In this document: positions 7,992 through 16,437 of the stretch, piece by piece
Layout: each line of letters opens with the position of its first letter
How positions within the stretch are numbered: the stretch's first letter is position 1
DNA from: Sporosarcina quadrami
GTDB lineage: Bacteria; Bacillota; Bacilli; Bacillales_A; Planococcaceae
DNA length: 64,000 nt
Reading direction: 5' to 3'
Assembly: GCF_014836615.1 (NCBI RefSeq)
Contig: NZ_JACSQN010000007.1
Location: 1 to 64,000 of the forward strand
Notes under the pieces: generated by a model
What the model was told of the DNA's origin: nothing
The model's database searches: none
The model's input: the letters and a program-made list of their open reading frames with translations, nothing else
Position numbers and translations under genes: made by a program

Positions 7992-8600
7992 ATGAAATTG
8001 AACAGAAAAAGTATGTGGTCTTTGCAATTTTCCACAGTAGCGCTAGTACTAATACCTGCAGCGATAGGTATTAACTTTTTAGGTAAGCTATTTGCAGAAT
8101 TATTGAAATTACCATTATGGATCGATTCCATTGGTACGGTATTATCCGCTATGTTGGCAGGTCCAATTATCGGTGCTATTGTCGGTATTATAAATAACGT
8201 CATTTACGGTTTTACAACAAGTCCAATTTCTTTCGTCTATGCAATTACGCAGGCGGTCATCGGTCTAGTCGTCGGTATTATGGCGTATAAAGGCTGGATT
8301 TCAAGTGTAAAAAAAGCAATCATTCTTGGTCTAGTTGTCGGTTTTATCGCAGCGACTGTTTCAACGCCGCTTAATATTATGTTTTGGGAAGGGATGACTG
8401 GCAACGTATGGGGCGATGCCTTATTCGCTTATTTACGCGCAAACGATAATGCATTATGGGTAGCTTCGTTTGCTGATAGCATCGTCGTTGATGTACCTGA
8501 TAAGGTCGTCACTGTCCTATTAAGCTTCCTGCTATTCAGAAGTTTGCCGAAGAACGTCAAAAACATGTATGACAACCACGGAGAAATTGAGAAGTTGTAA
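7992..8600 (+). CDS. ECF transporter S component (substrate unknown)
   Basis: A 202-residue membrane protein with five or six hydrophobic segments and the motif LPLWIDSIGTVLSA followed by GPIIGAIVGIINN, typical of substrate-binding (S) subunits of energy-coupling factor vitamin transporters. It heads a three-gene operon with its own T component and fused ATPase, so it is a dedicated (group I) system. No TPP, cobalamin, FMN or preQ1 riboswitch is recognisable in the 140-nt leader, and no biosynthetic gene is adjacent, so the substrate cannot be assigned. The gene order resembles B. subtilis ykoEDC but without ykoF. Confidence 0.85.
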   Translation: MKLNRKSMWSLQFSTVALVLIPAAIGINFLGKLFAELLKLPLWIDSIGTVLSAMLAGPIIGAIVGIINNVIYGFTTSPISFVYAITQAVIGLVVGIMAYKGWISSVKKAIILGLVVGFIAATVSTPLNIMFWEGMTGNVWGDALFAYLRANDNALWVASFADSIVVDVPDKVVTVLLSFLLFRSLPKNVKNMYDNHGEIEKL

Positions 8601-8618
8601 AATGGAGGGAACCCTACT

Positions 8619-9386
8619 ATGAAGACGATGACATTATATAGAGAAAAGGATTCGCCCATTCATAGGATTGATCCGTTGACAAAGCTTTTGTTTGCCATCG
8701 TCGCTGTTTCCACGTCATATATTGTGTCGAATCATGTCTTTGTATTATGTGTCTTAACAGTAACTTTTCTCATACTTATTGCCGGTAAAGTGATCAAATA
8801 CATTTTACCGGTCATCGCACTAAGCTTTTTACTAATTGCTTCCATCATTATTGTCCAAGGGTTTTTCCATCCCGATCGTGCAACGGTCCTTTTTGAGATC
8901 GGCTCCATTCCAATTTACAAAGAAGGATTCTCTATCGCATTGCTTGTTACGTTACGTGTTGTGACTATGATTTCTGCATTCGGTGTACTTATCCTAACGA
9001 CAAAACCAGATGATCTCGTAGAAACGCTAGTCGAAAAAGGTTTATCTCCACGATTTGCATATGTATTGCTTTCCGTGTTGCAAATTATTCCGCAGATGGT
9101 GGCGCTGACAGGTAAAATTACAGATGCACAGCGAGCACGTGGACTTGAGACAGAAGGCGGACTTTTTGTGCGCTTTAAATCGTTCATTCCCCTACTCGGT
9201 CCTGTCGTTCTAAATTCGTTGAATGAAACACGCGAACGCTCAATAGCGCTAGAAATTCGAGGATTCAATTCAAAAAGCCGACGTACATATTTACACGAAC
9301 GAGAACCCTATAAATTCGGATTGCCATTGAAAATCATCCTTGTTCTATTTTTAGTTACCGTCATCGTCTGGAGGGTTGTGTCATGA
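8619..9386 (+). CDS. ecfT: ECF transporter transmembrane component (EcfT)
   Basis: A 255-residue integral membrane scaffold that joins the S component to the ATPases. Membrane segments cluster at about residues 23-80, 105-130 and 235-252. The two coupling helices end in the expected short motifs: ARG in AQRARGLET and a variant IRG in ALEIRGFN. GGAGGG is the ribosome site. It overlaps the ATPase gene by 4 bp. Confidence 0.9.
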   Translation: MKTMTLYREKDSPIHRIDPLTKLLFAIVAVSTSYIVSNHVFVLCVLTVTFLILIAGKVIKYILPVIALSFLLIASIIIVQGFFHPDRATVLFEIGSIPIYKEGFSIALLVTLRVVTMISAFGVLILTTKPDDLVETLVEKGLSPRFAYVLLSVLQIIPQMVALTGKITDAQRARGLETEGGLFVRFKSFIPLLGPVVLNSLNETRERSIALEIRGFNSKSRRTYLHEREPYKFGLPLKIILVLFLVTVIVWRVVS

Positions 9387-11038
9387 GTATCATTCGCGTC
9401 AATCAGTTGAAATACAAATATCCCGATAGCGATGCGTTAGCGATTGATGACCTTTCATTCACAGTAGAGAAAGGTGAATTTATCGGAATTACCGGCATGA
9501 ACACTGCAGGTAAATCGACATTATGCTATGCGCTTTGCGGACTCGTCCCCCACTTCTTTAAAGGCGGTTATGGCGGTACAGTCACTATAGATGGCATGGA
9601 TGTTCTTACACATGAGCTCAGTGAAATCACTTCCAAAGTGGGTCTAGTATTTGAAAATCCTTTCTCCCAAATGACGGGCGCAAAGTTTACAGTGTATGAT
9701 GAAATTGCATTCGGTCTAGAAAACATGGGATTGCCGCGCGAAGAGATTCATAAGCGCATAAGCGACACGATGAAAATGCTTGGTATTGAAAAACTGAAAG
9801 ACGAGAATCCATTTTCCTTGTCGGGAGGACAAATGCAGCGTGTAGCAATTGCAAGTGTTATTGCGATGAAACCAGCCATATTAATACTGGATGAACCAAC
9901 ATCTCAATTGGATCCGGAAGGCACCGAAGAAGTGTTCCGTATTGTCGATATGCTTTCAAAGCGTGGGATGACGGTTATTATGATTGAACAGAAGCTTGAG
10001 AGATTAGCTGAATATGCTAACCGTATCATTTTAATGCATGAAGGGAAAATCATTCATGACGGCCTACCCGCAGAAGTATTTTCAAGAGAAAACCTTTTCG
10101 AATACGGCATTCAACCACCTTTATATGTAAAGATTGCAAAAGCACTTAACATTCAAGACGCTCAAACAGGGTTGTATCCGGTCAAGCTGCAAGATATGCA
10201 TGTCGATCGGAAATTAAGTTTTTCTATACAAGCGGCACGTTCGATCAATTATAAGACTGTAAAAATTGACGTGCACAATCTTCATTTCTCCTACAATGAA
10301 GGAATTGACATTATTAAAGGAATGAATGTCACACTTGAAGGTGAACCAATCGCGATTATCGGACAAAACGGTGCCGGTAAATCAACTTTTGTTAAACTAT
10401 TGAAAAAGTTATTGAATCCGAATGCTGGAGAGATTCTACTTGACGGTCATACTATTTCAAAGCGCACAGCAGCGAAACTGGCAGGACGCATTGGACTAGT
10501 TTCACAAAATCCGAACGACCAAATATTCAAGAACAATGTGTTAGACGAAGTACTGTTCGGCCCGTTAACTATCGGTCAATCTAAAGAAGTAGCTACTACA
10601 AATGCATTAGCTATGCTAGAGCTAGTTGGTCTATCGGAAAAAACCGACGAGAATCCTTATGATTTAAGTTTGGCAGAACGTAAAATGGTCGCCATCGCCT
10701 CTATCCTTGCAATGGATACAGACGTTGTCATTTTCGACGAACCTACTATGGGACAAGATTACCTCGGTAAATTGAAAGTGAAGGAAATCATCCATTCACT
10801 GTATGAACAAGGCAAACTGGTCATCTGCATCTTGCATGATATGGATTTTGTAGCAGAAGTTTTTGACAGAACAATCATATTCAGTAATGGAAATATACTT
10901 TTTGATGGTCCAACGCGTGTTGCTTTCTCAAACAAGGCGATATTGCATCAAGCCCGTGTGGAACAGCCTCACTTAACAAAGTTCGTAGGGAAATTGGGGT
11001 ATGAAGAGATCATTTTAGATGTGAATGAATTGAAATAA
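9383..11038 (+). CDS. ECF transporter ATPase, two ABC domains fused
   Basis: 551 residues carrying two nucleotide-binding domains in one chain, replacing separate EcfA1 and EcfA2. Domain 1 (about 1-245): Walker A GMNTAGKST, signature LSGGQMQRVA, Walker B ILILDEPTSQLD; where the switch histidine is expected the sequence reads MIEQKLE, so the histidine is replaced by an acid. Domain 2 (about 290-530): Walker A GQNGAGKST, a divergent signature LSLAERK, Walker B VVIFDEPTMGQD and an intact switch histidine in ILHDMD. The asymmetry suggests one consensus and one degenerate ATP site. Confidence 0.93.
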   Translation: MSIIRVNQLKYKYPDSDALAIDDLSFTVEKGEFIGITGMNTAGKSTLCYALCGLVPHFFKGGYGGTVTIDGMDVLTHELSEITSKVGLVFENPFSQMTGAKFTVYDEIAFGLENMGLPREEIHKRISDTMKMLGIEKLKDENPFSLSGGQMQRVAIASVIAMKPAILILDEPTSQLDPEGTEEVFRIVDMLSKRGMTVIMIEQKLERLAEYANRIILMHEGKIIHDGLPAEVFSRENLFEYGIQPPLYVKIAKALNIQDAQTGLYPVKLQDMHVDRKLSFSIQAARSINYKTVKIDVHNLHFSYNEGIDIIKGMNVTLEGEPIAIIGQNGAGKSTFVKLLKKLLNPNAGEILLDGHTISKRTAAKLAGRIGLVSQNPNDQIFKNNVLDEVLFGPLTIGQSKEVATTNALAMLELVGLSEKTDENPYDLSLAERKMVAIASILAMDTDVVIFDEPTMGQDYLGKLKVKEIIHSLYEQGKLVICILHDMDFVAEVFDRTIIFSNGNILFDGPTRVAFSNKAILHQARVEQPHLTKFVGKLGYEEIILDVNELK

Positions 11039-11054
11039 AATTGCTCATAAAAAC

Positions 11055-11096
11055 AACAAAACGACATTGCCTGTAATGCAGCAATGTCGTTTTGTT
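11055..11096. terminator. Bidirectional terminator between ECF operon and SDR gene
   Basis: Perfect 16-bp arms (AACAAAACGACATTGC and its complement) with a 10-nt loop. The AACAAAA/TTTTGTT ends let it work for both convergent units. Confidence 0.9.
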
Positions 11097-11101
11097 AGTC
11101 A

Positions 11102-11839
11102 TTATCGTGCTGAATATCCACCATCGATAACTAGTTCCGCACCGGAGATATACGAAGCGTCATCCGATGATAGGAATAACACTGCATTAGCAATATCTTC
11201 AGGTTGTCCTAAACGTTGCAATGGAGTCATACGGATAAGTGCATTAACCGTTTCTTGTGAGTCTTCAAGTGACTTTGTCATCGGTGTTTCGATAACTCCA
11301 GGGAAAATCGCATTGACACGAATTCCATGCTGTCCGAACTCCGCTGCTGCAGCTTTAGAGATTGCACGAACAGATCCTTTAGATGCAGAATAAGGATTAA
11401 CACCCATTCCAATCAATGCTGTATAAGATGAGATATTGACAATCGAACCTTTTTTCGCTTCCTTCATGTATTCAAGAGCATGTTTCATACCGAGGAATGT
11501 ACCAAATCCATTAATATCAGACAGACGGCGCCAGTCTTCGATTGTAATTTCATTCATACCTTTTTCTGTTGAAATACCAGCATTGTTCACTAATACATCA
11601 ATACTACCAAGTTGATCAACTGCTTTTTTCATTGCAGTTGCCCATTCTTCGTCAGATGTGACATTCAATTTCACAGTCATAACGTTATCAAAGCTGCCCC
11701 ACTTTTCATTTAGAGCATCTTCATTTATATCAGCCGCTACAACTTTAGCGCCTTCTTCAGAATATTGTCTAACCATCTTTTCGCCCATACCAGATGCTCC
11801 ACCTGTTATGAATACAACTTTATCTTCAAATCTTTTCAA
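11102..11839 (-). CDS. Short-chain dehydrogenase/reductase
   Basis: A 245-residue classical SDR that uses NAD(P)(H) for alcohol/ketone interconversion; the substrate is unknown. Visible motifs: the cofactor loop TGGASGMG, NNAGIS, catalytic Ser in NISSYTA and Tyr/Lys in YSASKG, and a C-terminal ISGAELVIDGGYSAR. Asp in AADIN after the second beta strand favours NAD over NADP. The TTG start at 11839 is chosen because GGAG lies 8 nt upstream; a GTG at 11848 overlaps that site. An inverted repeat ATCCTTTT/AAAAGGAT lies upstream (11882-11915). Confidence 0.9.
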   Translation of the reverse strand: MKRFEDKVVFITGGASGMGEKMVRQYSEEGAKVVAADINEDALNEKWGSFDNVMTVKLNVTSDEEWATAMKKAVDQLGSIDVLVNNAGISTEKGMNEITIEDWRRLSDINGFGTFLGMKHALEYMKEAKKGSIVNISSYTALIGMGVNPYSASKGSVRAISKAAAAEFGQHGIRVNAIFPGVIETPMTKSLEDSQETVNALIRMTPLQRLGQPEDIANAVLFLSSDDASYISGAELVIDGGYSAR

Positions 11840-11923
11840 TTTAATCACTCCGTTTTTGTTTATTTTAACATCTAAATAGTAATCCTTTTCAGTGTAAATT
11901 ACAAGTAAAAAGGATGCAAAATA

Positions 11924-11964
11924 GAAAAGCGGAACACAAAGAAAAAATCTCCTCTGCGTTCCGT
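11924..11964 (-). terminator. Terminator of the TRAP operon
   Basis: The arms CGGAAC and GTTCCG are extended inward by wobble pairs, and lie just past the permease stop at 11989. Confidence 0.65.
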
Positions 11965-11988
11965 TTTTCCTAGTTATTCATATAATTC

Positions 11989-13956
11989 TTACGCCATTAC
12001 TTCCTCAATTTTCTGTTTCCCTTCAGGTCTTCTTCTTTGAATGACCCAGATAAGTGCAATTAGAAAAATTCCCATTGCACTTGTCGTAAGTTCAGGAATA
12101 ATTAGCATTAACCCTCCTGCAAATAAAATAATCCTTTCCCAAATGCGTGAATCTCGGATGAAATAGCCGATTACCGAGCTGCTCACCCCAATCATTCCAA
12201 TAACAGCTGTTAAAATACCGAGAATGAGCTTAACGGGTGTCACATCGACAAACACTAATATCGGATTATAAATGAACACATAAGGGATAATGAATGCAGC
12301 AATAGCCAGTTTCACTGCAGTAGTCCCTGTTTTGAATGGATTCGCCTTCGCTATTCCAGCACCTGCATACGCCGCAAGACAAACAGGTGGTGTAATATCC
12401 GCAACGATTCCAAAATAAAACACAAACATATGTGCAGCAATTGGAGCTATACCGAATTCGTTAATAAGTGCAGGGGCAGCAATCGTTGCCGTCACGACGT
12501 AATTTGCTGTCGTTGGTAGCCCCATCCCTAAAATAATACACGCAATCATTGTAAAGAATAGCGCAAGGAATAAGTAGCCGTTTGAAAGTGCAATGATACC
12601 GGAAGCAAATTTTGCACCTAGCCCTGTCATACTGACGACGCCTGCTATAATTCCTGCCGTTGCGACTGCTGCAATGACCGGCAACGCAACTCTACCCCCT
12701 TGCTCAAGAACATAGAGAATCCGTTTGAAATTGAACTCCGATTCCTTCCGTAACTTAGCATTTACTAACCAGATGATAATGGCCGCTAGGATACCGAACA
12801 ACGCTGCCCGTTGTGGTGTGAAACCGGACATGATTGTCGCGATGATGACCAATAATGGAATAATCATATAGCCATCACGGATGAAGATCTTCCTGAATAC
12901 GGGTAGTTCCGATTTCGGAAGGCCGAGTATCTTCAGACGTTTCGCTTCAAAATGTGTTCCAATAAAGATACCCGTAAAATACAAGATTGCTGGGATAAGC
13001 GCCGCCAACATGATCGTTGCATAACTGACACCTAAATACTCCATCATGATAAAAGCTGCTGCCCCCATCATGGGCGGCATAATTTGACCACCTGTAGAAG
13101 CGGACGCCTCTGTAGCTGCAGCAAATTCCGGCTTAAATCCAGCTCGTTTCATCATCGGAATTGTAAAACTACCTGTTGCAACAGTGTTTCCTACAGAACT
13201 TCCCGACACTGTTCCTTGTAAAGCACTCGCTACAACTGCCGCTTTTGCAGTCCCCCCAGTATATTTTCCAGTGAGAGAAAACGCGAGATTATTGAAGAAT
13301 TGCCCAATTGGTGTATTGACGAGCAGAACACCGAAGAACAGGAACAGGAAAATGAATTTCGCGGAAATCTGAAGTGGTGTACCGAACACACCACTTTCGC
13401 GATACCAAAGATTTGTCATCGTCCGGTCAATTGAAAAACCGGGATGCGATAAAATTTTCGTTGGTATAAAGTTTCCATAGATCGCATAGAGCATCGCCAC
13501 ACTTGCTACGATGACAATCGGCAAACCTACTGTTCTTCGTGTCGCTTCTAATACTAGCAAGACGCCCAGAACCGAAAGAATCATGTCGAGATTGCTATAG
13601 CCTGACACTCTACTTTGAAGAATCGAATCGAAAAAGAGTATTTTATGATAGGACACATACATCGCAGTAAATGCGAGTAATACATCATACCAAGGAACTT
13701 TCTTCTGTGTTTTCCGCCATTCTTTTTTAGCAGGATAAAGAAGGAAGATGATTCCTAGTGCTGTACCGAGATGTATCGCTCCCTGTTGTTGGGAAGGAAG
13801 TACGCTCGTAGCACCTGTATATAAGTGAAAGACCGTAAGTGCGATACTTAGAAAAGTTACAATCCATGCCCATCTTCCGATTTGTGAGCGAAATTGGCTT
13901 TCCTTGTCATACTTTTCAAGAATCTCCTCTGCATCTACCACCTTCTGATCTTTCAT
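11989..13956 (-). CDS. TRAP transporter fused permease (DctQM type)
   Basis: 655 residues, some 15 or more membrane segments. The small (DctQ-like) and large (DctM-like) TRAP subunits are fused, as usual for TAXI-type TRAP systems. Conserved stretches are visible, e.g. GTVSGSSVGNTVATGSFTIPMM, GLPTTANYVV and ADITPPVCLAAYAGAGIA. It drives uptake of an organic acid using an ion gradient. AAAGGTGG precedes the ATG. It follows the solute-binding gene by about 30 bp in the same operon. Confidence 0.93.
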   Translation of the reverse strand: MKDQKVVDAEEILEKYDKESQFRSQIGRWAWIVTFLSIALTVFHLYTGATSVLPSQQQGAIHLGTALGIIFLLYPAKKEWRKTQKKVPWYDVLLAFTAMYVSYHKILFFDSILQSRVSGYSNLDMILSVLGVLLVLEATRRTVGLPIVIVASVAMLYAIYGNFIPTKILSHPGFSIDRTMTNLWYRESGVFGTPLQISAKFIFLFLFFGVLLVNTPIGQFFNNLAFSLTGKYTGGTAKAAVVASALQGTVSGSSVGNTVATGSFTIPMMKRAGFKPEFAAATEASASTGGQIMPPMMGAAAFIMMEYLGVSYATIMLAALIPAILYFTGIFIGTHFEAKRLKILGLPKSELPVFRKIFIRDGYMIIPLLVIIATIMSGFTPQRAALFGILAAIIIWLVNAKLRKESEFNFKRILYVLEQGGRVALPVIAAVATAGIIAGVVSMTGLGAKFASGIIALSNGYLFLALFFTMIACIILGMGLPTTANYVVTATIAAPALINEFGIAPIAAHMFVFYFGIVADITPPVCLAAYAGAGIAKANPFKTGTTAVKLAIAAFIIPYVFIYNPILVFVDVTPVKLILGILTAVIGMIGVSSSVIGYFIRDSRIWERIILFAGGLMLIIPELTTSAMGIFLIALIWVIQRRRPEGKQKIEEVMA

Positions 13957-13987
13957 ATTTTGCCACCTTTCCGCTTCAGACTACTAA

Positions 13988-14989
13988 TTACTTCAAGTCC
14001 TCAAAGCCTTTAATTTTCGTTTTCTCTCTCGTTACAATTTGTACAACTTCAGGATAAATATGTCCGATGAACGCTGCGTTAGTGACAGCATTTCCTTCAA
14101 AGTCCGCTTTGCCGTTCAGCGCATTCAAAGCAGGAACGTGAACAGACATCCCTAGATCCATCTCGTCTTTGCTGATCGAGGACAAGTTTTCAACCGATGC
14201 ACCCGTTTCCATATTCGTCACGTTGATGCCATCAACATATTTGTTCCACAAGTTCGCCATTTCGCCACCAAGCGGATAATATGTTCCACCTTGACTGCCT
14301 GTTCCAAGTGTAAACTCTGCTTTGCGATCGCCTTTTGTTGCAGACACTTCCGCCACTTCATTATTGACTGTCAAACCCTGTTCTTCATAATACTTCTTTG
14401 CACCAGGGTGAATGAGTAACCCTTCTGCACCATTTAAAGCATTCTCCAAAATCATCTGTTTCGCCTGGGCATGTGTATTTTCGGAAGCATTTTCAATCAT
14501 GCTCTTCGCCAATTCATACCCTAGCTCTTCATCAATCGTATTTGTATTCCCCATCAATATAGCGTAAGCAGTAATTGTCTGAACATCATCCGTCAGGAAA
14601 TCATACGTATCCTTAGGAATCGTAAAATGCTTGTAGCCCGATTTTTCTTCGATTTTCTTAATCGCATCTTCAGATAGGCTAATCATTTTCACATCACCTG
14701 CGGACGCTTGTAAACTCTCAATACTCGCTGCAGGAAGACCGAGAATACCGATTGAAATATCAATATTGCCATCTTGCACCCCGTCAGCCGCTGCACCGAA
14801 TCCTTCCAGGAACGCCTTATAGTCTCCATCACCAACTCCATAAGCATCCAAAATGATTTTTGAAACATTGTTCGTTTCACTTGCCGGCGGACCAATTGCA
14901 ATATTTTTCTTGCCACCACCGCAAGCAGATAATAATAAAATTACTCCTAGTAAAACTACTAATAGACTGTGTACACGTGACTTTCTCAA
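13988..14989 (-). CDS. TAXI-family TRAP solute-binding lipoprotein, circularly permuted
   Basis: 333 residues. A lipoprotein signal (residues 1-22) ends in LLSAC with Cys23 as the lipidated residue, so it sits on the outer face of the membrane and feeds the permease. The domain order is unusual. TAXI proteins normally run from LGTGSQGGTYYPLGG near the N terminus, through a GFEDLK-GK-IAIGPP junction in the middle, to a C-terminal HPGAKKYYEEQG. Here IAIGPP follows the lipobox directly (about residue 30), the usual C-terminal HPGAKKYYEEQG is central (about 194-205), and LGTGSQGGTYYPLGG begins at about 228, with the protein stopping at GFEDLK. This is a clean circular permutation with a charged linker (about 207-225). 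Substrate unknown. Confidence 0.88.
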   Translation of the reverse strand: MRKSRVHSLLVVLLGVILLLSACGGGKKNIAIGPPASETNNVSKIILDAYGVGDGDYKAFLEGFGAAADGVQDGNIDISIGILGLPAASIESLQASAGDVKMISLSEDAIKKIEEKSGYKHFTIPKDTYDFLTDDVQTITAYAILMGNTNTIDEELGYELAKSMIENASENTHAQAKQMILENALNGAEGLLIHPGAKKYYEEQGLTVNNEVAEVSATKGDRKAEFTLGTGSQGGTYYPLGGEMANLWNKYVDGINVTNMETGASVENLSSISKDEMDLGMSVHVPALNALNGKADFEGNAVTNAAFIGHIYPEVVQIVTREKTKIKGFEDLK

Positions 14990-15023
14990 ATTCCGTTCCC
15001 CCTTTTGTCATTTTCCCTCTCTT

Positions 15024-15037
15024 CGTAAGCGCTTACA
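15024..15037 (-). promoter_or_regulatory. CcpA cre site upstream of TRAP operon
   Basis: TGTAAGCGCTTACG on the minus strand matches the cre consensus (TGTAAnCGnTTACA) at all but the last base. It lies about 35 nt before the start of the solute-binding gene, a position that fits catabolite repression. Confidence 0.7.
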
Positions 15038-15197
15038 AAAGTACTTAACAATTGTCGCTCTTACAAAAAAGATGGTCGTACGTTGAAAATGAAATCTATC
15101 TCTAATTATACTAAACTTTCTTTAATAAGCAATCTGTTTTTATTTTATTCTGATTATCAAAACAATATATATCATCCGACTTCTTGCATTAACACAT

Positions 15198-15239
15198 AAA
15201 AACTCCATCTTCAGGAATATCCTGTCAGATGGAGTTTTT
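15198..15239 (-). terminator. Terminator of the M20 amidohydrolase gene
   Basis: The arms AAAACTCCATCT and AGATGGAGTTTT enclose a second inner stem (CAGGA/TCCTG). It lies 3 nt past the stop at 15242. Confidence 0.85.
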
Positions 15240-15241
15240 TG

Positions 15242-16345
15242 TTAATTTGCGAAAGATGCTTTCTGTAGTGTACTTGCTAGCACTCTCGCACCAATATCTA
15301 GAGCGTCGTAGTTGAAAGTCATGTCTGGATGATGAAGCCCCGGTCCTAAATCTGCCCCTATCCCAATCATAGCCGCCTTTAAATCAGGACGATGGATTGT
15401 GTAGAAATGGAAATCGTCGCTGCCTGATGTAATGATAGCAGGTGCGAAAGAATCCTCATCTAACGACTCTCTAATTGCTTCTGCCGCAATTTCCGCCGCT
15501 TCTTCAGACACTTCCGCTGCTGGTGTGTAATCCGACCAGTTCAAGTCAATCTCTATGTTATGAAGTTCACTTATTGAACGGATACCATTGCTGACACGCT
15601 CTTTCAATTCCTTTAGGACGTTGTTCGATTGTGCGCGCATATCAATACCAAACGTAGCGGTACCAGGAATAATGTTCAAACTGTCGCCACCTGCCTGAAT
15701 TTTTGTCAATTTAGCTGAGTAAGGCTCATACGGTGAAAAGTGGATAGTCTTTAAAAATGCAGCAAGCGCAAAAATCGGATCCAGTGCGTTTTTTCCTTGC
15801 TGAGGACGCGCTCCATGCGCATCTTCTCCTTTAATTTTCCCTTCTAAAAAAATTGCAGCGCCATGATGGATAGCCGGTGATACTTTTCCGAAAGGGATTT
15901 CTTCTTTCGGTCGCAAATGGACACCGAACAAATGAGAGACGCCGTCCACTGCTCCTCTTTCAATCATCGAATTAGCACCATTTCCCTTTTCCTCTGCAGG
16001 TTGGAAAATGAAGCGTACGCGACAACCAAGTTCCTGTTCTTTCAAGTAAGCAAGGGCCCCTAATACCATAGACATGTTTGCATCGTGCCCACAAGAATGG
16101 TTGGCACGAAATTCTCCATCCACTTCTTGCCAAAGTGCATCGATATCGGCACGTACCGCGATAATCTTTTCCCCTTCACCGATTTCCGCCACAACTCCTG
16201 TGACATCATTGAATGTATGATGTTTTACGTCCATCGATGTGAGGATTTCAGCTAACTTCCTTGTCGTTTCAACTTCTTTCCAGCTCACTTCCGGAAAAGC
16301 ATGAAAATGTGCAAACCATTCACTAATCTGTTTATCCACGGCCAC
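15242..16345 (-). CDS. M20 family amidohydrolase (AmhX-like)
   Basis: About 367 residues. A zinc-type aminoacylase/carboxypeptidase fold of the M20D group: RADIDALW and SCGHDANMSM carry metal ligands, PAEEKGNG carries the catalytic glutamates, FGVHLRP and a C-terminal SDDFHFY/GLHHPD carry further ligands. The family cleaves N-acyl or peptide amide bonds in the cytoplasm; the substrate is not known. GTG at 16345 is preferred as start because GGAGAGG stands just upstream. Longer readings run back into the terminator hairpin of the preceding gene at 16406-16430. Confidence 0.85.
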   Translation of the reverse strand: MAVDKQISEWFAHFHAFPEVSWKEVETTRKLAEILTSMDVKHHTFNDVTGVVAEIGEGEKIIAVRADIDALWQEVDGEFRANHSCGHDANMSMVLGALAYLKEQELGCRVRFIFQPAEEKGNGANSMIERGAVDGVSHLFGVHLRPKEEIPFGKVSPAIHHGAAIFLEGKIKGEDAHGARPQQGKNALDPIFALAAFLKTIHFSPYEPYSAKLTKIQAGGDSLNIIPGTATFGIDMRAQSNNVLKELKERVSNGIRSISELHNIEIDLNWSDYTPAAEVSEEAAEIAAEAIRESLDEDSFAPAIITSGSDDFHFYTIHRPDLKAAMIGIGADLGPGLHHPDMTFNYDALDIGARVLASTLQKASFAN

Positions 16346-16400
16346 TGTATCCCTCTCCATTCCATTAAGTTCTTCTTTCAGAATAGCGCAATTCGGCAAA

Positions 16401-16430
16401 GAAAAAAAGCCGATTTTCAAGACCGGCTTT
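16401..16430 (-). terminator. Terminator of the flippase gene
   Basis: Perfect arms AAAGCCG and CGGCTTT; on the minus strand the stem runs into a T run (A run at 16402-16408). Confidence 0.85.
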
Positions 16431-16437
16431 AATTACG

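Noticed and set aside
16346-16420. N-terminal extension of the M20 amidohydrolase
   Set aside because: It overlaps the terminator of the preceding flippase gene and lacks family similarity.
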